A stretch of DNA of 64,000 nt from Spongilla lacustris (lineage: Eukaryota > Porifera > Demospongiae > Spongillida > Spongillidae). The position numbers and the translations under genes are program-made. The notes beneath the pieces are model-generated. The model was not told the origin of the DNA. It worked only from the letters and a program-made list of their open reading frames with translations, and did not search any database. Of this stretch, positions 10,490-22,841 are shown one piece after another. Where the stretch lies: NCBI GenBank assembly GCA_949361645.1, contig OX442417.1:6990275-7054274 (forward strand), in the 5' to 3' direction. How positions within the stretch are numbered: the stretch's first letter is position 1; each line of letters begins with the position of its first letter.

Positions 10490-11035
10490 CACAAGTCACA
10501 TACCTACTGCCATACCCTTGTCACACCACTGCACACTCCCTTGTCACACACCCACTCTGCACCCATTCCCTTGTCACACACCCACTGCACACACTCCCTT
10601 ATCACACACCCCTTGTCATACACCCCTTGTCACACACCCACTGCACACACTCCATTGTCACACACCCATTCTGCACATACTCCAGTCCATTGTCACACAC
10701 CCATTCTGCACACAATCCCTTGTCACACACCCACTCTTAACCCTGAGCACTGGAGGTGATCGACATCACCCTTGCATTTGGTCAGATAATGGGGGGAAGG
10801 AGGGATCCCCCAAATTCAAGAGGCTGCCTATGCTCTATATGAAAATTGAGAGTGCTGTTGCCTTCGGGCCTGATGGAATTTTTTAAAAAGTACTCTAACA
10901 TAGAGGGGTGGAAATCAAGCATCAAACGGGGTGATCAACCAATCCCCCTGATACCCCCATGGTTATGGGCCTGCTTGTCACACACCCACTCTGCACACAT
11001 TCCCTTGTCACACACCCACTTCACACACCCTTGTG
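10490..11035. repeat. Interspersed minisatellite based on CTTGTCACACACCCACT
   Basis: About ten units of roughly 25-28 bp at 10,490-10,740 and further units at 10,975-11,030, separated by unique sequence. This suggests an array split by an insertion or by divergence. Confidence 0.8.
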
Positions 11036-13653
11036 CTGAAGGTGTCAGATGTGCTGATGGAGGTTTGATTTATCTTGATGATGCTTAGTTGTGTTCAGTT
11101 GGGTGCACATTGCAATTCCATTGGTTTGTTTTCTTAGCATGCATGTGAATGGGTTGATCCATCACCCCTTGATCTGTGTTGCTCATGAATTTTACTGATA
11201 CACATTTCATGCAGTTATGTAGCTGTATTTTAATTGTTCTCACAGGTAGCAAGTTAAAATGACATCATCATGTCAAACCAAAGATTTTTTTCCTACCACT
11301 CAATGTCATTTTCCTGTCTGCATGTCCTCAGTTTTGCTTTGAAGAGTAAGAGTCTACGTTTATGGTATAGGCCTTTGTTCACCATCCTGTTCAAGGCCTA
11401 AGTCATCGGTTACTGATGTAACAGGTTCGAAGGGACATGGGGTCACGACAATAACTCTCCCACCAAAACTTCATTGCATCAATTACGTTTTCTGAATGTT
11501 ACCATTGAAATGTATTGTATTGTTGACTTTGTCCTCAGATAAGCAGGAAACCCACAATAGCAACCCTGTTCATAGGTTGTATATTTGTGTGCAAATTTGT
11601 TGACTAACATTTACGCAGCAAGTTATAATAAGATCCAACTTTGTCTAGTCTTGTACTGGTAAGTGACAATTGCATTTATTGATAGCAACACTTTGTTCGC
11701 CTAAATATAGTGGTAGATCCAACCCACCGGGTGAGTGCAACACAGTAACATATAAGTTGTTTTTTCACTTGATAGTTCCAGTATAGACTGATGATAACCT
11801 TTCTAGCAACCACTTACCATAAGATTGTTAAGAATTAAATACATACCTACAATATACAGTATACCATGTACTTGTTTATCAGTGTCTGGATAGGGAGGTG
11901 AAGATAAAACTTTTGGGACATTTTAGAAAAATGAGTGGATTAGGACCGCGAAGTAAAATATACCGTTGACATCAATGCCAGGCAATAACTGAACCAGCAA
12001 TACATGGTTTTTTTTTTTTTTAAGGATTTGATCTAATTATAGATGAAACAATAATGAGAGACAACAAGCTTTGCATATCAAACTTATAGTACATGCAACC
12101 GAAGTTAATATAGATGTATTATTCAGCTGGTCCTTTACAATGTACTACAGCATCAAGACTATGGCTGTGCTCAGTTAGCAATCATAGCCCCTGCTAGAGC
12201 ATGAAGCGCTGGTTACATTTTGAGCATGCACATCACACACAAATTTGCAGAGGTTGAATTTCATCTCTGAATATCCCAGTCTCTGAATGCATTCCTCTTC
12301 CTCTCATTTTGATCACGTAATGATTAATATCATTCGAATTCTGAGTTCTAGTGAAAGAGGACAAAAGTTGAATTTACAATTACAAGCTCTCCAAAATGTA
12401 TGGACAATAAAAAGTGTCAAACTAACTGTCATGGCCACAGCATATATGCTATTGTGTAGTTTGGTTCACTACAAATTTAAGCAAATGTGGTGAAGTCTTC
12501 CTTTGAAATGTAGTAAATAAATTGTATGGCAATGTAAGACTTCACCACATTTGCTTTCACATTTTCAACATGGTAATATTTATTTGGTAAAGCCCAATGT
12601 TTCTGGGTAACAAATAAACCCCCTCTCTTGGGTTCTGATCGTGATCCATTGATACACTGTGATTGTTCAGATAGTATATTGCTTTGCCCATGCACCCTTG
12701 CACACTCTTGCACAGTCTTGCACACCCTTGCACACACATTTGGGTTTTTGTCATGCTTTACTAGCAGCAGTAGCAATGCATGCATGAAAAGGCCAAAACC
12801 TAAATACCAGTAGTTGATGTGTGGGTCCTAAATTCTTCTGCTCGGCCTTGTGCACACTTATTAGAGCACTCTTGCTGAAAATCATACTTGATGAAATTAA
12901 GAATGGGTTTACAATGTAACATTGGAAGAGTCTAACCAGCTTTACTTTGATTCATATTTACACACTGTACCTAAAATGTTTATATGAGATTTGGAATTGT
13001 GCAGATCAACTTTCTATAGCTGCAGATAAGTTGTGCTATTTTTTGGACCTTGTTGATATAGCTCCTGAAATCTGTGATTGCAGCTATAAGCCATTCAAGA
13101 GCTTGTAACCAATGTGGTCACGTCTTCCTTGAAAATGTATAGTAAATACTACAGTCAGAATTTACTACATTTGCTTTTACGTTTATGAATATTTTTGCAG
13201 CAGAGATTAATTGTCCCCTATATACTTTTAAAAAAAGATGCTATGTGTTTCATCACTGTTTACTGTGTGTCTGTTAATGTTGTTAGTTAATTTTGTATCA
13301 GTTTGGTAAAAGAAATACATATACCAAACTACTTCCAATGCAATGATTGCACTGGGTGGTTATGTAATTATGCATTATTAAAGCGTAGATGTGTTATGAC
13401 AATTATTCGATTCGGTCATTCATCGTATATATTAAAGTGATACCTATGATTTAATTACCATGATTACTACATTATGCATAGATATTGTTATATACCAATA
13501 TACGTAAGGTTGGAACAATCTCAAAATGTTATGGACACATCTGGCACTGATGCAGCCATTCGTAGCTCAGCAGATTGTGCGCAACAAATAATACATAAGT
13601 TCAGCAGTATGCATTCACATGTACATGTATGAGAAAACTAAATCTGTATATTG
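11036..13653. other. Non-coding AT-rich region
   Basis: No exon pairs were found. A short hairpin lies at 12,481-12,555 (GCAAATGTGGTGAAGTCTT mirrored by AAGACTTCACCACATTTGC), and a degenerate relative of it at 13,107-13,180. Confidence 0.45.
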
Positions 13654-14772
13654 CTAGTTTCTTTTTGCCCACAGCGGGCAGTTTGATGGAGGATTGTGAG
13701 AAGTGCAGTTTGAGGATCCACCAGCGCATCGTTTAAGGCACATTTCAATACCTCGTTTGGACCGTATTTTTTGTACTTCCCGGTCCAATGACGACATAAT
13801 CTCATTTGCTTTATCGCTTCGCCATGGAAGCGAATTGATTATAAGAACTTTTCTTCTTCCTTCCATTTTTCCATCGTCACCCGATTCGGAAGCGCTATGC
13901 TCGCTGGACATGTAATCAACTGTGAGGATTTTGCACCATTCTTCCTTCTGCTCCTCTGACAACGACGTAGAGGTCGAACACGCGAATGTACGATTTTGAA
14001 CTTTCTGTAATGTATATAAAACCATTATGTAACTTTACAGCTAGTATTCGGTAATAGCGTAGTTAATTGCACTTACATTATGCTTTCTTTGTAGTCTTCG
14101 TTGTACTTGTAAAGATGCGACCAGCTTGTTCGTCCTTTTGAGTTTGAAGCGCCGCTTCAGCGTGACAAAGTATTGCTTGACGGCTTCTGCGGAAGAAATA
14201 ATGCTACAGGCAATGCCAGTATTTGTTTTGCTTGCTTACTTTGCACAATTCTGTCATTAAAGCGATCGCTGCAACAAGCAGAGACTATTTCGCTAGTGAC
14301 TGCTTTATTTTCTGGTGTCTGATACCTATACAACATGTACATGCATATAATTATAAGCTTAATATAGGTGCATGCACATATACAGAACTGCATGTGTTTT
14401 TCCGCACCCTAAGCTTGCGTTCCATTCCAGCCTGTTCTCGATTCGCTCGCTGAGGTTCTTTACAGCACCGTGAATCGTAGACTATAAAGAAATTGTATTT
14501 GGCAGATTATATATACGTATACGTATGCTATGCTTACCAATAACTCTTTGGGAGTTTTCCTAGTTTTTTTTGCTGGCGCACTTATTACGCTACTTCTCGC
14601 GCTAGCAGTTGATTGCAGCTGTGAAACTTTATCCTGAAGTGACTTAAGGGCCGATAGTACTTCGCTCAAACCTTCACGCTCTACTATAAAGCAATTATGA
14701 TAACGAAAAATGTTGAAACTGATAAAAATAAGCGATCTCACCTGCACCACTGGACTGTACATGTAAAGCCAT
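13654..14772 (-). CDS. Six-exon gene, 252-residue protein with coiled-coil N terminus and LPWRS C-terminal region
   Basis: All six exons have GT/AG borders and fit in phase: 14,742-14,772 (ATG, MALHVQSSG), 14,538-14,683, 14,408-14,449, 14,240-14,318, 14,077-14,186, and 13,654-14,004 (TAG stop). The introns are about 60-160 bp. The N-terminal third contains a heptad-like stretch (VLSALKSLQDKVSQLQS), then a lysine/arginine-rich middle (LKRRFKLKRTNK). The C-terminal exon holds EEWCKILTVDYMSSE, an acidic patch, LPWRSDKANEIMSSLD, and a tail ending CPLWAKRN. From memory, C-terminal arrangements of the type YMSSEES...LPWRS...LD...PxWA recur in many uncharacterised cnidarian and sponge proteins, some near transposons. 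The basic centre suggests nucleic-acid binding, but that is inference and I assign no function. Confidence 0.7.
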
Positions 14773-17700
14773 ACGTGTCTGACTATGGTCGTCGTTTACA
14801 GTGCGCATGATTGGTGCTGTTTCTGAAGGAACTCGCCCGGCCAGTTCGGTTTATATGTCACAGGGACTATTCTCGCGGTACGTACGGCCGGAGTTTCCTG
14901 GGAATCTCGGTCCCACCCCGACGGCAAGGAATTTCTAGGAACTTCGTAGTGTTTTGTTTTTGTACACCTGAGGGCTTCGTTTGGGGGAGGGGGCGCGTTG
15001 CGAGAGGGGAACTGAAAGCTTTATAGTGCGTTTTGGCGCGCTACAGTGAATGATATTTTATGTATGAGAGATGTTTCAGTAGTAGTGCTACATCAATTTT
15101 GAGTGCATGCATGGTGTTGTGTGTGACACAGGTGTTTATTTAACCCTGTGTCATAAAATGTGTATACCTTTCCATCCTCTAAACTACCTCTATGCACTAT
15201 CATGGGCATCCCCGGGGGTAGGGGGGGGAGGGGGGGGGGCCAGCTTGGTCCCCTCAACTTCTAATAAAATTTAAAGTATTCAGTATTACTAGGAACATGC
15301 GTGCCCCCACTGGTTGAATAAGCCAAAAGTGCCCAGCACCCTCCCCATCATCATTTGCCATATTCGGCTGTCAAATGGCATTCCCATTCCCATACGCTAT
15401 CCTGGCCCCCCACCCCCCCGCCATATTCCAAAAATGCTGAGGTGCCCATGACTATATTACCATTCTCCTCTCTTACTCTGTCATCTCTATAGCTTCTACA
15501 TATCAACACATGTTCAGTGAACAGAATCAACAGATGCAGTATTGTGTGAGATAGAATTGAACTGGAAGTTTGGGATTACATTGCTTCATGTTCATCTCAT
15601 TTTAATAAAATACACAGCACAGTTATGATGTTCTCTTGATTTCCCTGCTATGTTGCAATTGTATATTGATGCCACGAAGTGTTGCTATGTTAATTGGGCA
15701 GCAGTAGCTCACATCCACAAGGGCCACTCAGCACGTTTGGGGTCTGCATAATCCACTAATCCAATTCTGCCCTGAATTTTTTTAGAGGCTATTACTTCAT
15801 CTGTATGTGATAAAATGGCTACTTCATGGGACAAAAAACAAAAAACAAAAACTGTTTCCACCATTTGTTACTTCTATGCCCATAGTACACAGTGAATTGG
15901 TCATAAAAGTGTACACCATACGTATAATTGCTAGCTGTACTGGTCAATGCAGAGTGGTTATGATATCACCTCTACCACTTGCTCCACTGCCCTTTGTCCA
16001 TCCCAGCATATTGTAGCCAAACACTTACCAACAGTTGCAGTGGTGTCTTGCTCTTCAGGATCTGCCCTTGTGATTGGGGCGTAAGATATCACATGCACCA
16101 AATCCTTTTGACATCAAAGAGTACTGCATGGGCAGTAGTCTTTGTGTACATATGGTGTCCTATCCTCCAGACTGTCAAGTACACATTCAGCTTGAAGACA
16201 ACAACATGCCCGAGTCCCCTGGCGTACATGCAAGGTGAATGCATCATCTCTTTCAGTGTGTACATGTAGATGTCAATGTGTACGGCATCAGAATTCGGCC
16301 CCCACTTTTATAGGAATCGTTTAGATTGTACTCCAAGCCTTCACTTCAACTTTATCAATACCTCATCAATGAAAATGTAAGTAAAACTAGGTACATATGT
16401 ATGCCTGCTTGCATTAGTTTGTTACACAAATGTATGCAACTTGTACAACCACCTTTTTATAGTGACTGTTGCATGAAGGAACTTCATCAGCATAGCAAAC
16501 CAGTTTCGTGTCACTTTTGAAAAGATGTCACCTATTTTCAAAAGGCCAAGACTGAGGTATACAAATGTCATCCCTGCATATTGGGGAGTTATTACCACTT
16601 GCTGATAATAATTAACTTTTTTTCACTTCACAGGTGTCTGTACTACTACATGCTACTGCATGGGCAGTATAGGTAGGCCCTATATCAGTGCATTTACATA
16701 TGCCACTCCGTGCCTTTGTGAATACTATGTGCACATATCAATTACTAATGCGCTCATAAATCCTCTTGCTTCCTGTCTGGCCATAAACTGGTCTGCATGT
16801 GTACACATTGGTTTGGCTGACAATATGTTATCGTCATGCAACTAGAAGCTGGAAGAAAATTTCCCCCTCATGTGTTGTGTCAGCTGAGTGTGGACCTGGT
16901 ACTATGGTGATGGGACCTCTTGGACCTAGTTGTATACTGATTCCTCTCTTTTGATCCACGCTCATGCATGCATGGCTCTGGCACATCATTGTCGTTGAAC
17001 AGAGAAGTTTCTTAATACTTCATCCCCGCCAATGTCAGTTTCTATATCCTCCACTTCCACATAGTCCTCTAATTCATCTTCGTTACGTTCATCGATTATA
17101 TTTGTCGTCATATACATGGCATCAACACGCATGTACATCCAGACTATATATTCTGTTAACAGCAAACAATTACAAAATAGAAGCATGTGAAATGCGTGCA
17201 TGTATATATACTTCAGATTACTTCTATATTAGGCAATCAATTTTTTGAACCTAGCTAGAATTCTCGCATAACTATATTAAAGACCATATTGAATGGTTTT
17301 CGAACTCGTTTTACATGTAATCCTTTTAGTATAGTGTACCAATGAAACATTTTTATATCAGTCCATGCGGAAACATAATGAAACAATTTCCAACGGTCAT
17401 AACTTTTTGTCTTTTTAACAGTTTCATCCCAAATTTCATATCACGCAAAGAATACGCATGCATTTATGAATGTATAAAACTAAATCTTAATGAGCTTGTG
17501 AATTTCCTGGTGGAAAAACGAATTATTATTATAATACACGCATTGACAATTGAATAAATGTTGATGTTGATGCTTTATTTGAGATGCAGTTTCTCTTTAA
17601 AGATTAGTTAGTAATCATTTACAATGTACTATGAATGATATGGCTAGTGTTAGTCACTGTATATCGTTAAAAATTGAAATGGTTTCAGCTCACATTTTTA

Positions 17701-20442
17701 GGTTAAAATGTAATATGCATCCGCTAGATGCCATGCAGTAAGATTATAGAAGCACACTAGAAGGGTATAATGTTGCTGCACATTTGGCAGTGATTATGAT
17801 TATGCAGTGGCAAATGTTATCACCAAGATGAGATATCCTCTGCACTTTTTACGTCTTGAAAATATTTAAGTCAGGGACTGTTGATATCTGCAAAAATTGT
17901 TAAAGAAACAACAGCTTGAAGTACAGAATAATACCTCACTTTAGAGGATTGAAAAATTTGTTATGGAGCTGATCTTTTACAGTAATAGTGAATGTAAGAC
18001 TAACCTATCAAAAAATATGCTAGTATGAAGTCAAGCTGCTCCAGTGCATAATATGCTATCTGAACCGACCCTTGGTCTTAATTGTCGATTACCACACTTG
18101 GCATGCACCAAATGCTTCATTGATAGGAACATGTGCAAAAACAACAAAACAAAAAAACAACACTATCCGGGATTCAGGGCAAAGCTGATGAAAAACTTAT
18201 CTTGTGTGCAATATAGAGGGGAAGGTTTACATGGCATCCAATGATGACCTGAGAATACAGACATACAATATTTTGAGAATTAAAAACACAGCAAGCAAGA
18301 TGAAGTTTCTGGAGGTAAAACTGGCTGAAAACAAAATGAAGTCTATATTAATTGGTTAAAAGAAATATTTCCTCAAAGCTCAACAAATTATTACAAATCC
18401 ATGATTAATTAGTATTAGGCCGGTAAATATAAAGCGCATGAGGGATCATCTCATCTGGAATGAACAAAACATATGGAAGGTAAAAGTGCTTTTATGTAAA
18501 AGAACAGTAAACCTGGTACTAAATAATTGTTGGATAGTTATGTAGAAGAAACTGAACATGATAGGGAAGATGAATCTATTACATTGGTGCAGTTTCAAAA
18601 AATATGTTTAGTCAGTCTTATTGACATTTTAATGCTTGAGAAAGTATGTAGTTTAAGTATTGAGCTCCAGAGGCAGCTTATGAAGTCGTATTCTTATGAA
18701 GTGTTCTCATTGCCACAGATGCAGCTAAAGCTCTCAGTCTTTCGACTCCTTGCAGTTCCCTCCTAACTCCTATACCATATACATGTATGGCTCACTTAAT
18801 CAAATACAGTGTGAATCCATAAATTAAAATGTTGCCAAAGTTACATGTACAAGCTATATAAAAATAAATTGGTAATGTAGGATTTGTAATCACCAAAACT
18901 AAGGAAACAAAGGTATTAACATTTATTAATTTATAAATATTGCATACCTACATTTAGCAGGTAGATTGCTAAATAATGTAGATGAATATACAATTTCCGC
19001 AATCCCTAGTTTCCTTACTTTTTATTCACCTGCTGTCTTCAAATCATAAAGTTTTATACATGTATCTTAATTAACCATAGATCTACCGTTGTTATCTCCA
19101 GTTTTAAGATTTTCTTAACCGTGCATGGATAACGTTTTTCCCTTCATTTCTTCTAAGCATCTTTTGAAGCATAGCAACCAAATCGGCAAACTCGGTTGTG
19201 TTTGGCATCCATTTGGGTACTAGCGATACTGACCGTGTAATATGAAAACGGACAAAATCTAACAAATGCTGTGATGTTGCGGATTTTTGTTTCGATCCGC
19301 CTATACTATATCTTCCACAGTGGGTAAACGATCCGAAATCGGTGTTCTTAGCTTACCGCTTGTGTGGGCAAAGTCATCGGCTATCGCAGCACGCTATCGG
19401 ATTAATAGCAAGGCCAAGCAAACTATCCTCGACTCGACCACAAAAATGGGTTGGTTTTTCCCCCCTACCACAAGCGTACAGGCCTACGGTTTCTGTATTG
19501 GTTTATAATCGGGCTTGCCTACCCTTAGCTATAACATTGATCATGCAGTGGCGTACAAAATACGAATGAAATTGGATCCAACAAAATTAATAATGGGTGC
19601 AGGGTATAAGTTTTTATTTTTATTTTTGAATTAATTATAGCTTTTCACCGTTAACCTAGAGGTACACACATGCAGATAAATGTTAGCTCCGGCAAACACC
19701 AGCGATAACACAGCGCGGTAGATCTATGGTTATAAGCTTGTAGGAGGAACCCACTTTTATGTTCTCAAAGCCGCTGGATAAAATGTATTGTGGGCTATTA
19801 TTAACAAAACTAAGTTTGCATGTGAAATTGTGTTCAGGCTAGGATAACTCAATCTTGGAAAGTTGTCTTCTATACAGGTTCTTTTCATAATCGCGAACAT
19901 TACGTTTCAATCGTGACAAATGCAATAAACTTCTTATCCCACGGAACCTTATCTATCTGATTCGAGAAAACTTTTTAAAAAAGGTTCAAATGTGGGAACG
20001 AGTGTGGGTTATATCTCTGTTGTCTGATCGATCTTTCTAAAGCGTCTACATTTTAGATATCCAAATACGCTTGCAGCTAAAGTCCAATTGATTCTAGGTA
20101 CATTGCATGGCAATATTGAGTGGGATTGTTTTATTCAGGACACTTCAAATATACTAACGTATATACAACGTACTCTGTATATATAGTAGGTACGCGCGCG
20201 TACGTATATGTGCGCATCTGTGTCGTATGCATCAGAGCATGTGATTGGTGTGTAATTGCCGAGACGTTAGCAACGAATTGCATGTGTCGTTACATAGCGC
20301 GCGCGTCGCCAACGCCCCTCCCCCATTCAGTATCTTATTCATAGGCACCCAAGCAGCTATATATAATAACTGATTTCACACAGATTCAAATAAGTGTCGC
20401 AACTCGATATTGAACTGCGCAAAATTGAACTTGTGATTCCAG
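14773..20442. other. Long stretch without a supported gene
   Basis: There is a G-rich patch at 15,210-15,245. A minus-strand acidic frame at 16,986-17,100 (DERNEDELEDYVEVEDIE, then a stop) resembles the C-terminal tail of a transposase or nuclear protein, but I could not connect it. A plus frame at 18,527-18,766 also lacks splice partners. Upstream of the ankyrin gene, 20,200-20,440 is moderately CG-rich (GCGCGCG near 20,195 and 20,298) and may hold its promoter. Confidence 0.35.
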
Positions 20443-22186
20443 ATGGAAACCATCCAGTAAGTGATTTTGGCTGAGGAGGAGCGTGTGCTCTTATAAATGC
20501 ACGAAACCTAGCTACATGCACTTATATTCATTCCTTCTATTTCCAGAACTTCGACGAACATCGGACTGCAATTAAGAATCTCCGCCGAGCGAGGCAAGAC
20601 GCAGGAAGTGAAGCGCCTTCTAGCAATGGAAGCGCCGGTCACACACGATTCGGTGCGTAAAATATAATACATTGCTTCTGGACTCTTTAGGCGTAATATA
20701 TGTAATTGTACATTATCCGTAACTCTTCATTTGGTATGCAGAATGGTCTTAGCGCCCTGCACAAGGCGGCAAAGTGGGGACACACCAACGTCGTGAAGCA
20801 ACTGTTGCTCAGCAAACGCTTCGACGTGAACGAGCAAGACAAAGTAAGCACTTTAGTCCATATACCCCACGTACACACGCGGCCTCCTGCGGTCCGTATG
20901 AATACTCCTCGTACGCAATTGTATTGCAGTATATTCACCACCGTGTATATCCTTTCCGCAGTATGGGTGGACCGCGCTACACTGGGCAAGTTGGAACGGC
21001 CACATTTCCACTCTACATACCCTCGTTGGACACAGCGGGTGCCTTGTCAACGTCCTAGACAAGACCGGATCGAACCCGCTCCACTGCGCCGCTCTCAACG
21101 GCCATGCGGGGGTAGTAAGGGTACTCGTCCCCGTGAAATGCGACGTCGACCAACAGCGAAAAGATGGGTGGACCCCGTTGCATCTGGCTTGCTGGAATGA
21201 ACACCACGAGGTGGTGCACGCACTGATAGTGTCCAGGTGCAAGGTGAACGTGCGAAACGACATCGGAATGGGACCGTTGCACCTTGCCGCCATGAAAGGA
21301 GCGGACGACATCGTCCAGGAGCTGCTGGATGCGGAAGTGGCGCCGGACATGCAGGACACGGTAAGAATTTACTAACTGACCACATGCACTGCCGTGGGTC
21401 TATGGCATGCTTTGTATAGGAACCGTAGAATAACAAAACAAAAAACATGCATGCAGTTGTCAGGGACACAGAGAAAAATATATACACGTATTATATACAT
21501 AGCCAACGAGGCTTCAAATTGTAATACTATGGATACTGCAAACAAAACACTGTATAGCTTTACCATACTCGCCCTCTTTCCTATATTAGAACGGCAACAC
21601 GGCCTTACATATCGCCGTCCAGCACCACCACATCAACATAATACAGCAACTGATGCAGTCCGAGTGCAGGGTCAACGTGAAAAACAAGGAAGGCGTGACC
21701 CCGATGGACATCGCGAAGCAGGAGGGGTACAACGAGATGATTGCCCAGCTCTCCGGTCTGGGGAACTGCAACATTCACGGGGACGACTGCGACTGCGAGG
21801 AGCTCCGAAAGATCCTTTTTCACAATAACGAGATGAAGGTCGACGATCTAAAAAGATTGAAATGGAATGGAACAGACGGCGCAATCATCGCGACAAAATT
21901 GGAAGAGAAGATCCGACGCACTAGCGAAACCACTGCGCTCCAATTGGAACATACTTGGCAGGAAAAGATGCAACTGGCGCGCTCCGAGGTACTTGCGCAC
22001 TGCGAATCGAGGATCGCACAGGTGGAGCGCGAGTGTCAGCTCAAAGTGGCTAGGATAGAAAGGCAGTGCTCTCAAAAAATCCAAGCTGCCAGAGATATCC
22101 TCTGCGACACACCGCGACCTCCTTCGGCGCCGTCACGATCGAGAAGAAGCATTGAACTGCCGGACGTGAGAGCGAGATCGCTTTGA
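20443..22186 (+). CDS. Ankyrin-repeat protein with C-terminal coiled coil (complete, 5 exons, 405 residues)
   Basis: Exons: 20,443-20,456 (ATG), 20,547-20,652, 20,742-20,843, 20,962-21,360 and 21,590-22,186 (TGA). All junctions are GT/AG and phases agree. The protein begins METIQTSTNI and runs through six or so ankyrin repeats at about residues 14-265. Clear cores are GLSALHKAAKWGHTNVVKQL, GWTALHWASWNGH, GSNPLHCAALNGHAGVV, GWTPLHLACWNEHHEVV, GMGPLHLAAMKGADDIV, NTALHIAVQHHH and GVTPMDIAKQEGYNEMI. A DCDCEELRKIL linker follows, then a charged coiled coil (about 300-380, for example LEEKIRRTSETTALQLEH) and an arginine/serine-rich tail. Such proteins are usually cytosolic scaffolds; the partner is unknown. 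The gene converges on the glucosidase gene, whose stop lies 593 bp away. Confidence 0.9.
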
Positions 22187-22778
22187 GACATACAGTCAAT
22201 CTGAACTATTTATTTCACCTCAATTCATGACTTGTGCTATATAATGCAGTCACTTGCTTGCAAGCAGCTGTTTTCTGTTGAATTGTCATTGATGGGCCAT
22301 TCACATACTATCTATACAGTTACTGACCTTATAGCGAGGCGAAAGGAATGATCACGCAACCTTGCCATGCAACACATTATGGTCAAAACGTAGTATTATA
22401 CAGTAATGATATCCATGGTTCCAAAAGCAAAAAAGTGATAACTACGTGCACTGATGAATTGTTTTAACTGAGAGTAGCTACGTATTCATATGTGGTGAGG
22501 TGATGGTCATATGCGGTGTCTATATGCAACAATGGAGTACATTCGCATTCACCTTGCAGGGTTGGCAACATTAGAAAATACTATATCATGTTATAGAAGA
22601 CCAGTGCAATATAAATACATGTGCACAAATAATATCTTTCACACGCAAATCACACAATGCTTGCCAATAAATCTGTTGTCTGCATTATTTATATACAAGT
22701 TACATACACATATTCCTAAAAATTAGAAGCCCATTGACACTAAAAATGCATATAGTTGATATCGTCAATGTCACAAAA
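22187..22778. other. Short convergent intergenic region
   Basis: Lies between the stops of the ankyrin gene (plus) and glucosidase I (minus). A plus-strand AATAAA at 22,666-22,671 could serve the ankyrin transcript. No other feature was seen. Confidence 0.4.
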
Positions 22779-22841
22779 TCAATACTTCTCTGCCATAATG
22801 AGTACCACCAAAGACGACCATCCTGTAAAAGGATGGGTACC
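22779..22841 (-). CDS. MOGS: MOGS terminal exon
   Basis: Acceptor CCTCAG before 22,841; phase 0. It encodes [20 protein letters not shown] and a TGA stop, matching the conserved PFxGWxSLVxLxMAE end of animal glucosidase I. Confidence 0.9.
   Translation of the reverse strand, partial: GTHPFTGWSSLVVLIMAEKY

Noticed and set aside
16986..17201. Acidic C-terminal tail on the minus strand
   Set aside because: Looks protein-like, but no upstream exon or family match could be supported from the sequence alone.
20853..21487. Minus-strand frames of up to 168 residues
   Set aside because: Antisense shadows of the ankyrin exon, which has matched splice phases on plus.
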